Shown: positions 33,621-46,100 of the stretch, one piece after another
Layout of the letters: the number at the start of each line of letters is the position of its first letter
Position numbering within the stretch: position 1 is the first letter of the stretch
NCBI GenBank assembly: GCA_965234325.1
Contig: OZ248415.1
Location: 186,001-250,000, forward strand
Direction of reading: 5' to 3'
DNA length: 64,000 bases
From: Limnohabitans kasalickyi
Lineage (GTDB): Bacteria; Pseudomonadota; Gammaproteobacteria; Burkholderiales; Burkholderiaceae_C
The notes under the pieces: model-generated
Seen by the model: the letters and a program-made list of their open reading frames with translations, nothing else
The model's database searches: none
Told to the model about the DNA's origin: nothing
Position numbers and translations under genes: made by a program

Positions 33621-34155
33621 ATGGTCAACACAATCCAAGTCATCGCCAAAACCAACCTTGCCGATACTTACCAAGCCATCGAAATCGTTTCCGGTCACGG
33701 TTCTTTGGGCAAGCCCGTCAGGTTAAAGGCGTTTCCGCGTGGGCGTTATTTGCTGCAAGACCCCGCGTTGAACAACCAAGGTCCGCAAACGTTACGCACC
33801 CAGCGTGTTGGCAAAAACTTGCATGTCTTGCTAGATGGCCACGCTCAGCCCGATTTGATCGTCGAGGGCTACTTTGACGAAGCCAACTTGATCGACCCCA
33901 ACCAAGGCCTCATGGGCCGCGGTCCAGATGGGCTTATGCACAGCTATCTGCCCAGCGAGTCGGGTGTGTCCGGCTTGGGTGTGGACGGCGGGGGCGTGGT
34001 GTCCCATTTCCTCAATTCGGTTCCGTTGTCAGAGGTTGCGTGGCCTATGACGGCAGGTGCCACTGCAGGCACCACTGCTGCAACTGGCATTGGTCTGGGT
34101 TATCTGGCTGGTACGGGAGCAGGTATTGCTTTGGCTGCGGGTAACGTTCGTCGCA
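33621..34155 (+). other. Adhesin N-terminal BapA-like prefix domain and hydrophobic Gly/Ala segment
   Basis: Residues 1-140 form a small beta-rich domain with RVGKNLHVLLDGHAQPDLIV followed by EGYFDEANL, like the prefix domain of BapA-type adhesins. Residues 143-178 are Gly/Ala/Thr-rich and hydrophobic (GATAGTTAATGIGLGYLAGT), as found after that prefix. In LapA-like adhesins the N-terminus holds the protein in the outer-membrane channel. A LapG-type cleavage site of the TAAG form is not exactly present; TTAATG is the nearest. Confidence 0.65.
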
Positions 34156-37100
34156 GCGGCAATGCTGCAGGTGGTGCAGACAACAGCGCCGCTAAACAAC
34201 TCGCTGCCGCGGCCGATCAAGCCGCTGCCGCTGCCGCGACCGATGCCAATAACGCCGCTGCCGCCGCTAACGCCGCCAAGGTCGAACTTGCCAACGCCGT
34301 TGCCGCCCTACCAACCCTTCCCACACCAGCCACGCCAGCGCAGTTGGCCGCCGTGGAAGCCAAACAAAATGCAGCAATCGCAGCTGCCACAGAGGCGGCC
34401 AACAAAGCCACAGCTGCGACAGTTGCAGCCGCTGCTGCCAGTGCCGCCGCGGTTGCCGCGAATAAAGCCGTGCCTGCCAGCGTGGCTGCAGCCAACAACG
34501 CCGCCACAGCTGCGAATAACGCCGCGACTGCTGCCGCCAACGCCGCCACAAGCAGCGAAACCACAACCGATGCGCAAGTCGCAGCCTTGGGTACCGCTGC
34601 CGAAACAGCAGCGACAGCGGCGAACACTGCCGCAGCAGCGGCAACCACAGCCAAAGCAGAGTTGGCCATCGCCGTAGCAGCGCTCGGTACACCAGCAACG
34701 CCTGAACAACTGGCTGCCGTTGAAGTCAAGCAAGCTGCCGCGATTGCAGCAGCGACAGAAGCGACCGCGAAGGCAACAGCTGCCACAGCAGCAGCGACCG
34801 CCGCGCACAACGCCGCCGTGGCAGCCAACGAAGTTGATCCAGCCGGTGTGGCAACTGCCAATACAGCCGCGCAAGCAGCCAATGCCGCCGCGACTGCTGC
34901 CACCAACGCCGCCACAAGCAGCGAAACCACAACCGATGCGCAAGTCGCAGCCTTGGGTACCGCTGCCGAAACAGCAGCGACAGCCGCGACCACCGTCGCC
35001 ACAGCAGCAAGCACAGCTAAAGCAGAGTTGGACACCGCTGTGGCAGCGCTCGGAACAACAGCAACGCCTGAGCAACTGGCCGCCGTGGAAGCCAAACAAA
35101 ATGCAGCAATCGCAGCTGCCACAGAGGCGGCCAACAAAGCCACAGCTGCGACAGTTGCAGCCGCTGCTGCCAGTGCCGCCGCGGTTGCCGCGAATAAAGC
35201 CGTGCCTGCCAGCGTGGCTGCAGCCAACAACGCCGCCACAGCTGCGAATAACGCCGCGACTGCTGCCGCCAACGCCGCCACAAGCAGCGAAACCACAACC
35301 GATGCGCAAGTCGCAGCCTTGGGTGCCGCTGCCGAAACAGCAGCGACAGCGGCGAACACTGCCGCAGCAGCGGCAACCACAGCCAAAGCAGAGTTGGCCA
35401 TCGCCGTAGCAGCGCTCGGTACACCAGCAACGCCTGAACAACTGGCTGCCGTTGAAGTCAAGCAAGCTGCCGCGATTGCAGCAGCAACAGAAGCGACCGC
35501 GAAGGCAACAGCTGCCACAGCAGCAGCGACCGCCGCGCACAACGCCGCCGTGGCAGCCAACGAAGTTGATCCAGCCGGTGTGGCAACTGCCAATACAGCC
35601 GCGCAAGCAGCCAATGTCGCAGCGACTGCTGCTACCAACGCAGCCACCGCCAGTGAAACCACCACGGACGCACAAGTCGCCGCTTTGGCCGCAGCCGCTG
35701 AAGCCGCCGCCACAGCTGCCAACACGGCTGCCGCAGCGGCCAACACCGCCAAAGATGCAGCCGAAACCGCCAAAGCTGAACTCGCCGCTGCTGTTGCGGC
35801 GTTGCCTGCGCCTCCTGCATCGCCCACGCCAAGTCATCTGACCGAATTGAGCACCAAGCAAAGCGCCGCCGAAGCCGCAGCCACTCAAGCTGCGGCCAAA
35901 GCCACAGAAGCCAGCAACGCCGCCACAGCTGCCATAAACGCAGCCACGGCAGCACACAACGCCGCTGTTGCTGCCAATGAATCCGACCCCTTGGTCTCTG
36001 GCACATCCACCACTGCTGTGGACGCCGCAAACACCGCTGCTACCGCAGCCATGAGCGCAGCTACGACAGCCAACAACGCGGGTCAAGCCCTCGCCTTGGC
36101 CATCATCAGCAGCGCCGCGCAGGGCAACAACGCCAGCGCCACATCGCCCTCAGAAAACGTCTACCAACTCGCAGGCGTTTCGGGTGTCACGCCTGCCAAC
36201 TTGTCAGCGCTGAGCAACTTGCTCAACGGTGGTGCCGTTGACGGTGAGGCCACCAACACCACAGGCGAAGTGCAGGGCATCGTGGACCAGTTGGCCGCCT
36301 ATTTGGTCGCCATTGACGCCATCCAAACTGCCGCGCAAAACAACTCAGCCACCGACACCAGCCCCAGCTTGCCGCAATACCTGGCCGCGGGTGTGAGTGG
36401 TGTCAACAGCAGCAACTTGGCCGCCATCAACAGCGCGTTGAACAGCAGCGCCGTCAATGGTGCGGGTGCTGACACGGCCTCTGAGTTGCAGGCCATCGTC
36501 AACAGTTACACCACCCTCTTGGCTGCGGCGGATGGTACGGCGGGCAACGCCACCACCACACCGTCCAGCACTGACTACGCTGCCATTGGCGTGACCGGCG
36601 TCACCCCAGCCACCGAAGGTTTGTTGGGCACTGTCATTGACGCCAAAGCGGCCACTGCAGTGGACAGCGTGTCCAAACTGCAAGGCTTAGCCAATGCGGT
36701 GGCGGCGACCGTCGCTTACATCGGCAACAACGGCGGCAACAGCGGCGGCAATAACGCCCAAGCTCAAACGGCACCAACCGTCGACCAACTGAACGCGTTG
36801 ACACATGCTGCGACGAACGGCATCAACGGTGGTAACAACGGTGGTAACAACGGTGGCGGTCAACCCACCAGCGCCGTCACCCCCGACAACCTGGCTGCCG
36901 TGTTGGCCGCCTTAGCCGCCGCCAACGCCGATGGCACGCCCGTGGCCACCCAAGCCGAGCTCGAAACCCTCGTCAACCAATCTGTCAGTGGCTACACCGC
37001 AGCCTTGAACCAAATCAGCACCGCGGCAGAAAACAACACCGCCAGCGCCACCAGCCCCAATGCCACGCAGTACACCGCAGCCGGTGTCAACGGTGTCAAC

Positions 37101-40100
37101 GGTGTCAATGCCAGCAACTTGGCCGCCATCAACGAAGCGCTCAACAGCGCAGCGGTGAATGGCGACAAAGCCAACTCAGCCGCTGAAGTGCAGGCCATCG
37201 TCAACGCCTACAACGCTGTTCTGGGAGAAGCCAACGGTGCGGCCATTGATGCCAACGCCAACAGCAACCCCAAGGCTGAGCAGTACGCCCTCATTGGCGC
37301 CAATATCGGCGCAGCGGCCACCACACCCGCCAACCTCGCGCTCTTGAACAACCTCGTGGGCGCGCAAATCGCCACCGGTGTCGACACCATCGCCGAGATC
37401 AACGAACTCGCTCGCATCGCCAACGCCATCCAGACCCTTGCGGCTGGTGGCACAGCCACGCCTGCGCTCACCGACGCCGACTTCGCCAAAGTAGGCCTCA
37501 CCGGTGTCACCCCCGACAACCTGCCGGCCGTGTTGGACGCTATCGCCAGCAAAAACGACAACGGCAGCCAGACCGAATCGCAGGGCGAGTTGCAAACCTT
37601 GGTCGACAACGTCAGTGCCGCACTCAGCGCTTTGAGCAGCTTCGCGCAACTGAACGCCACGGGCATGGCCCATGCGCAAGGCACCACGCCTGACCTCACC
37701 ACCTACGCCAACGCTGGTGTTAACAGCGTGACCGCCGACAACCTCGCCGCCATCAACGACGCACTGGCCTCCGCTGTGGTCGATGGCGGAAAAGCCGACA
37801 CGCCAGCCGAGTTGCAGGCCATCGTCGACGCCTTCAACAAAGTGCTCAATGCCGCCAACGGCACCGACGCAGACGCCTCACTGGCCAACACCGCGAACGC
37901 CACCGACTACGCCCGCTTGGGACTCACGGGCGTGACCACCGCCACCGCTGCCTTGCTCAGTGACGTGGTGGACAGCAAAGCCAACGCCGATGTGAACACG
38001 GTGTCCGAATTGCAAACTTTGGCCGATGCCGCCAAGGTGGTTTTGGGTTACTCCAGCGCAGCCGCTGCCGCTGCCGCCAATACCGTGCCCACCGCCGCCG
38101 ATTTGAACCATCTGGTGTCAGGCGTCACTGAGGCCAACTTGGCTGCTGTGTTGGCCGCACTCGAAGCCGCCAACGGCAGCGCCACGCCTGCTGCACCGCT
38201 CACCCAAGCCACCTTGCAAACCGTGGTGGACAACATCAACAACGCCCTCAACGGCATCGTCACGGCAGCCGGCAACAACAGCGCCGTCTCGGGCGGCCTG
38301 TTGACCCCCGCGCTGTATGCGAACGCAGGCGTCACCGGCGTGAGCGCGGCCAATGTGGGCCTCCTCAACGACATGCTCGACACAGCCGCCATCAACGGCA
38401 GTGCTGTGGACAGCCCCACCAAAGTGCAAGCCTTGGTCGATGCGTTGACACACATCCGTGCTTTGGCCGATGCCACCTCAGACACAGGCCCGAAATTGGA
38501 CAACGCCGACCTCTTTGCCCTGGGTCTCAGCGCGGTGGTGCCCCTTGATGCACAACGACAGCTCTTCAACGACACCCTCGACAACGCGGGGGCTGCGAGC
38601 GTAGACAGCGCCGCCAAAATTTTGAATCTCGCCAGCATTGCCGAGCGGGTGGTGCAAGTGGGCTTAGGCCAAACCCCTGCCACTGCTTTGACCGCAGCTG
38701 ACATGACCACCATCGGTCTGAGCGGTGTGACACCCGCGAACCTGAGCCGTGTGCTCGCCGCCATCGACACCGCCGTGGTGGGCAGCGATGCCCGCACCGT
38801 CGACACCTTGGGCGAACTGCAAACCTTGGTCAACACCGTCAACTGGCTGGCCAGCACCGCGCCCGTGGTGATGGTTGAAGCAGCCAACGGCGTGAGCACC
38901 ACAGAGTTGCTGGATGGCTTGCAAACCGTGGTGGTCGTGCCCGCCGATGCCAGCGTGGGCGACGTGTTGACGCTCTCGCTCAAAGACCCCAATGGCGATG
39001 TGCGCAGCGTCACCCATGTGTTGACCGCACAAAACTTGGCCAGCAGCAGCGTCACCCTGACCGTGCCCCGCACCGCCGTGGACGAAGACGGCAACTACAC
39101 CCTCACCAGCCACATCACGCGCCAGAGCGACGGCTTGATCACCGCCGACAGCGTCAGCAACTTTGTGTTGGATGCGACTGCACCCACCTTGTTGGTGACG
39201 AGCATCTCGGGCGACGCTGTCTCCTTGCTCACCAACGGCATGGGCCAACTCATCAATGCCAAAGGCGAATTTGACGCCGTTGAGCGCGGTGTGGTGCTCA
39301 CAGCCGTGGCAACACCTGTGATCATTCAAGGCACCACCAACGCCGAAGTGGGGCAGGGCGTACAAGTCACGCTCAATGGTCTGACCTACGCCGCCACGGT
39401 GGCTGCGGGTGCCAGCGCACAGCCCAACACCTGGACCATCACCTTGCCCACGACCGACGCGATCGCGTTGAACCACGGCAACACCTACAGCGTGAGCGTG
39501 CAGGCCAACGACATGGCAGGCAACCCCACGGTGGAAGACCGCTTCAGCCTGTTTGTGAATACCGCCTACCCTGACATGCCCACGGTGGACAACCTGTTCA
39601 CGCACGGCGTCCTGCAAGGCTCGGCGTATGCCGCCACGCCCACGCTGTCTGGCAAAGCTGCCAAGCTTGTCTCGGTGGGCGCAGACCCCACTGTCAGCAG
39701 CAACTACATCGCCTTGGCCGGCAGTGACCAAATCACCGTGACTGTGGCTGGACAAACCATCACCGGCACCATCGCAGCGATGCCCGCCGGCTTGAGCTAC
39801 AACGCTGCCGCCAAAACTTGGAACCTCAACACCAGCTTGATCAGCGGCTTCACGCCTTTGGCCGACGGCAGCTACAACGTGGCGGTCACCGTCACGGCGG
39901 GTGGCGTCGTCAAAAACGATCTGGGCAGCAACGAGCTGGTCATCCACAGCACGCCACCCGTGGTCACACTCAACCCACTCGCGGGCGACGGCTACATCAA
40001 TGCCGCCGAAAACATCCAAGACCTGGTCGTTTCGGGCACCACCGACGCCCAAGTGGGCTCTGCGGTCACCTTCACCGTGGGTGGTGTGACCTACACCGCC

Positions 40101-43100
40101 CAAGTGCAAGCGGTGGTGGGTGTAGGCGCGGCCAACACTTTCTTGCTGAGCGTGCCAGCCGCCGCCTTGCAAAACTTGGCCAACGGCGCACAAACCGCGC
40201 AGTTGAGTGTCACCAACCGCTATGGCAGTGAAACGCTGCTAAGCCCCAGCCTCACCGTGGACACCCAAGCCCCGGGTCAAAACCCAGACGGCAGCGATGC
40301 CGCCGTGGCCCTGCCCACCGCCGTGTTGCCCGAGAGCGTCAACGCCACTCCTGGCATCAGCGCGGCCGAGTTGGCCGACGGCGGCGGCATCGAAGTCAAC
40401 GTCACCTTGCCTACAGGTTCGGTGGCGGGTGATGTGGTGCAAATCGCAGTCACCGCGCCCAACGGCACCGTCCGCACTGTCGACCACGCACTGTCCGCCA
40501 CAGACATCACCTATGCCGCCACCCACGGGGGCGCGGTGGTGCTCACGCTGCCTGTGACCAGCGTTGCCGCAAACGGCAATTACACGGTTACGGTGACCAC
40601 CCGAGACGTGGCCGGCAACACCAGCAAAGTCAGCGCAGCTACCAACTTCACGCTCGACACCCAAGCCCCGGGCCAAAACCCCGACGGCACCGACGCCGCC
40701 TTGCCTGCGCCCGTGCTCACCTTGGCCGAAGCCGTCAACGGCGTGAACCAAACCGAGTTGGCAGACGGCCTGCAATACCAAATTACGCTGCCCAGCGGCA
40801 GCAAAACCGGCGACGTGCTGAGCTTCACTTTCACCGGGCCCGATGGCACGGTGCGCACCGACAGCCACACCGTCTCCGCCCTTGAGGCGGCAGCAGGCAG
40901 CGCCAGCTTGACGCTGGCCAACACCTTGGTCAACGAAGACGGCACTTACACCGTCACCGTCACCAGCACCGACTTGGCGGGCAACGTGGGCAACTACGCG
41001 GCCAACACCGGCACCACCACGTTTGTGCTGAACGCCGCCTTGAGCACGCTCACCACCTTTGCAAAAACCAACGCCACTGGCTTGGTCAACGCCAGCGGCA
41101 CCGTGCCCGATGCCACCACATATGCCAAAGCCGGCATCACTGGCGTGGATGCCAACAACCTCAGCGCCATCAACGACGCCTTGGCCAGCGCTGTGGTGGA
41201 CGGCACATCCACCCGCACCGTGGCCCAAGTGCAAGCCATCGTCGACGCCTACAGCGCCATCTTGGCCGAGGCCAATGGCAGCGCCCCCGACGCCAGCCCC
41301 ATCGCCACCCCCACCACCGACCCCACCCAAGCGCAATACGCCGCCGTGGGCGTGACCGGTGTCGACTCCGCCGCCAAAGAAACCCTGCTCGGTGCCGTCA
41401 TCGGTGCCAAAGTGGCAGGCGATGTCAACAGCGTCGCCGAGCTGCAAACCTTGGCCAACGCCGTGGCCGCCACCGTCACCTACACCGGCGCAGCGGGCCA
41501 AACCGGCCCCGACGCCACCCAACTCAACAGCCTCACCGGTGGCACGGGTGCTGCGCACACCGTCACGCCTGACAACCTGAGCGCGGTGCAAGCCGCCCTC
41601 GCAGCGGGCAACACCGATGGTTCGCCCATCGCCAGCGAGACCGAACTGCAAGGCCTGATCGACGCTGCCATCACCGGCTACAACAACGCGCTCAGCACCT
41701 TGAGTGGCTTCGCCCAAGCCCAAGCAGGCGGGCTGGCCAACGCCATCGCGCAGGCAGCCACAACCCCTGCGTTGGCCGACTACGCCGCTGCCGGTGTCAG
41801 CGGTGTCGATGCCAACAACCTCAACGCCATCAATGACGCCTTGGCCAGTTTGGTCGTCGACATCTCACTAGCCGACTCTGCCGCTGAAGTGCAGGCCATC
41901 GTCAACGCCTACAAAGCCGTGTTGGCCGAGGCCAACGGCAACTTGGCCGATGGCAACTCCGCCAGCAACCCCACGGCCACGCAATACGCGCAAATCGGTG
42001 CCAGCATCGGTGCCGCTGCCAGCGATGCAGAAAACCTGAGCTTGCTCAACGACATCGTGGGTGCCAAAACCACCGCCGGTGTGGACACCGTCGCTGAGAT
42101 CGACGAATTGGCCCGCATCGCCAACGCCATCCAAACCGTGGCTGCCGGTGGCACAGCCACGCCTGCGCTCACCCCAGCCGACCTCACTTTGGTGGGCCTG
42201 TCCGGTGCCAACAGCGACAACCTGAAAGCGCTGATCAACGCCATCGCAGCTCAGCCCAACAACGGCATGGGCACCGACTCGCTCAGCAAGTTGCAAGGCG
42301 TCATCGACAGCGCTGCTGCCGCTTACAGCAGTGCGCTCACCGCCATCCAATCGGCCGCGCAAAACAACAACGCCACCTCCACCCACCCCAGCTTGGCCCA
42401 ATACGAATCTTTGGGCGTGAGCGGTGTGACCGATCAAAACTTGGGCGCCATGAGCAGCGCCTTGAACGACGCCGACATCAACGGCACGCAGACCAACACC
42501 GCCGCCAAAGTGCAAACCTTGGTCGATGCCTACAACACCATCTTGGGCACCGCCGACGGCGTGCCGGGCAACGCCCCCGACCCTGCCGCTAGTGACTACA
42601 CCGCCATCGGCATCAACGGTGTGAACACCCCACAAGAGCTCAGCCTCTTGGGCGACGTGCTCGACGGCAAAACCAAAACCGACATCAACACCTTGGCCAA
42701 GCTGCAAGTCTTGGCTGATGCCGTGCAAGCGGTGATGGACGGCAACGCCACGCAAGCCCAACTCGAAGCCTTGGGCGTGACCGGTGTCACCCCCGAGAAC
42801 TTGAGCACTCTACAAGCTGCCTTGGCAGCTGCCAATGACGCGACCGAGCTCAACACCCAAGCGGGCTTGCAAAGCGTGGTGACCGAAGCGCTCAATGCCT
42901 TGTCGGCCATCCAAGCTGCTGCGCAAAGCAACACCGCCAGCGGCACTACCCCCAGCGTCGCTCAGTACGACGCCATGGGCGTGACCGGGGTCACTGCGCA
43001 AAACTTGGCCGCCATCAACAGCGCCTTGAACGATGCCGACGTCACCGGCACCCAAGCCGACACTGCGGCCAAAGTGCAAGCCATCGTGGACGGTTTCAAC

Positions 43101-46100
43101 GCCGTCTTGAACAACGCCGACGGCACCGCCAACAACGCCAGCAATCCGTCTCAAGCCAACTATGAAGCCATTGGCGTGAACGGGGTGGACACCCCGCAAG
43201 AAGTCGGTTTGTTGGGCGACGTGATCGACGCCAAAGCCAGCACCGACGTCAACACCGTGGTCAAACTGCAAGCCTTGGCCGACGCTGTGCAAGCCGTGAT
43301 GAACGGTAACCCCACCGAGGCGCAACTCGTCGCCTTAGGCGTGACTGGCGTCACCAGCGCCAACCTCAGCACCGTGCAAGCCGCCTTGGCCGCGGCCAAC
43401 GATGCCACCCAACTCAACGCGCAGGCAGGTCTGCAAGGCGTGGTGAGCAACGCCATCAGCAGCTTGGCTTTGATTGAAAACGCCGCGCAAACCAACACCG
43501 CCACCGACACCACGCCCACTGCTGCGCAATACACCGCCATGGGCGTGACCGGCGTCAGCGCGCAAAACTTGGCCGCCATCAACAGTGCCTTGAACGACGC
43601 CGATGTCACCGGCGCACAAGCCAACACCGCGGCCAAAGTGCAAGCCATCGTGGACGGTTTCAACGCCGTGCTCAACAACGCCGACGGCATCGCCAATAAC
43701 GCCGCCAACCCCACCCAAGCCAACTACGCAGCCATCGGCGTCAATGGTGTGGACAGCGCCCAAGAAGTCACGTTGCTGGGCGATGTGGTGGATGGCAAAA
43801 CACAGGCTGACGTGAACACGACTGCCAAATTGCAAGCCTTGGCCGACGCCGTGCAAGCCGTCATGAACGGCACCGCAACGCAAGCCCAACTCGAAGCTTT
43901 GGGCGTGACAGGCATCACGCCTGCCAACCTGAGCACCGTGCAAGCGGCCTTGGTCGCTGCAGGCCCCAACGCTGCCACTCAGCTCGACACCCTCGCACAT
44001 TTGCAAACCGTGGTGAGCGACGCACTGGGCGCTTTGGCTGCCATCGAAGCTGCTGCACAAGCCAACACCGCCACCGCCACCACACCGAGCGCCGCGCTCT
44101 ACGTCGCCATGGGTGTGACCGGTGTGACCGCGCAAAATTTGGCGTCCATCAACGACGCGTTGAACGACGCCGACGTCACCGGCACCCAAGCCAACACCGC
44201 GGCCAAAGTGCAGGCCATCGTGGACGGCTTCAACGCCATCCGCAACAACGCCACCGGTGGCAGCAATGCGGTCACCAACCCCAGTCAAGCCAATTACGCC
44301 GCCATCGGCGTGACCGGTGTGGACACGCCGGAAGAAGTCAGCCTGATGGGCGACGTGATCGACGGCAAAGGCAATAACGACGTCAACACCGTGGCCCAAG
44401 TGCAAGCCTTGGCCGACGCCGTGCAAGCCGTGATGAACGGCAATGCCAGCGAAGCCCAACTCGCTGCCTTGGGTGTGACCGGCGTCAGCAGCGCCAATCT
44501 GAGCACTCTGCAAGCCGCCTTGGCCGCGGCCACAGATGCCACCCAACTCAACACCAAAACGGGCGTGCAAACGGTGGTCACCAACGCCATCAATGCCTTG
44601 AGCGCCATTGAAGCCGCTGCCCAAAGCAACACCGCCACAGCCACCACCCCCAGTGCCGCGCAATACGCCGCCATGGGCGTGAGCGGTGTCACTGCTCAGA
44701 ACCTGGCCGCCATCAACGACGCGCTGAACGACACGGACGTCACAGGCTCGCATGCCAACACCGCGGCCAAAGTGCAGGCCATCGTCGACGGTTTTAATGC
44801 CGTGTTGAACAACGCCAACGATGCCACCACCGCCAACCCGTCGCAAGCCAACTACGCCGCCATCGGCGTGAGCGGTGTCGACAGCGCAGCCAAAGCCAAT
44901 TTGTTGGGCGACCGCATTGACGCCTTGGCTGCCGCCGATGTGGACCAAGTCTCCGAAGTACAAAGCTTGGCCGATGTGGTGTCTGCCGTCATGGCCGCCG
45001 CTGCCTTGGGCGCGGGTGCCAGCAGCACCCTCAGCAAAGCTCAACTCGAAGCGCTGGGCATCACCGGCGTGACCGACGACAACCTGAGCGCCGTGCGCGC
45101 AGCGATCGTGGCCACCGCAGACAACGGCAGCGCGGTGGACAGTCTGAGCAAATTGCAAGGTGTGGTGAGCACCGCTGCGACAAATGCCGCCAGTGCCTTG
45201 ACGACCCTGAGCACGTTCGCGCAAGCCAACACCCAAGGCGTGGCCACGCCCACGGGCACCGTGCCAGATCTGAGCGCTTACACCCAAGCCGGTGTCGCGG
45301 GCGTCAACGGCAACAACCTGAGCGTCATCAACGACGCGCTGGCCAGTGCACCTGTGGACGGTTCGGCCGTCAACACCACCGCCAAAGTGCAAGCCATCGT
45401 CGATGCCTACAACGCCATTTTGGGCGAGGCCAACGACACCACCAGCGCCGCAGGCAACACCACGCCCGATGCCACCCCGAGCGTCAACCCCACGGCTGCG
45501 CAATACGCCTTGATCGGTGCCAGCATTGGTGCTGCTGCCACCGATGCTGAAAACCTCAACCTCTTGAACGACATCATCGGTGGCCTGCAAACCACCGACG
45601 TCAGCACCATCGCCGCCATCAACGATTTGGCGCGCATTGCCAACGCCATTCAACTCACGGTGGCCAATGGCACACCCACGCCTGCCTTGACCGCTGCCGA
45701 CTTGGTCAAAGCCGGTTTGTCGGGTGTGAACTCCGACAACCTGCCCGCCGTGCTGGCCGCCATCGCCGCCCAAAACAACGACGGCAGTGCGACAGACGCC
45801 TTGAGCGAGTTGCAAGCCATCGTCACCACGGCAGGCAACGCCGCCGCCAGCGCGCTGGCCACCCTCAGCGCCTACGCTGAAACCAACACCACCGGTTTGG
45901 CCAGCGCCACCGGCACCGCGCCTGTGTTGGCCGACTTCACCGCCGCTGGCGTGACCGGCGTCGATGCGACCAATCTCAACGCCATCAAAGACGCCTTGGC
46001 CAGTGCCCGCGTCAACGGTGCGGCCGCCCAAACCACGGCGCAAGTGCAAGCCATCGTCAACGCCTACAACACCGTGTTGGCCCAAGCCAACGATGTGGCC

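Noticed and set aside
33539..33877. Possible 112-codon gene overlapping the adhesin start
   Set aside because: It starts in the AT-rich spacer without a ribosome-binding site, has no family features, and its second half is a shifted frame of the adhesin N-terminus.
34047..34155. LapG-type cleavage site in the adhesin N-terminus
   Set aside because: Only TTAATG-type sequence is found near the hydrophobic segment, not the TAAG/PAAG form, and no LapD/LapG genes are in the window.
34160..36110. Repeats in the Ala-rich region as a CRISPR array or non-coding satellite
   Set aside because: The repeats are long, in frame, code for helix-compatible protein and are not separated by unique spacers. 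No cas genes are present.
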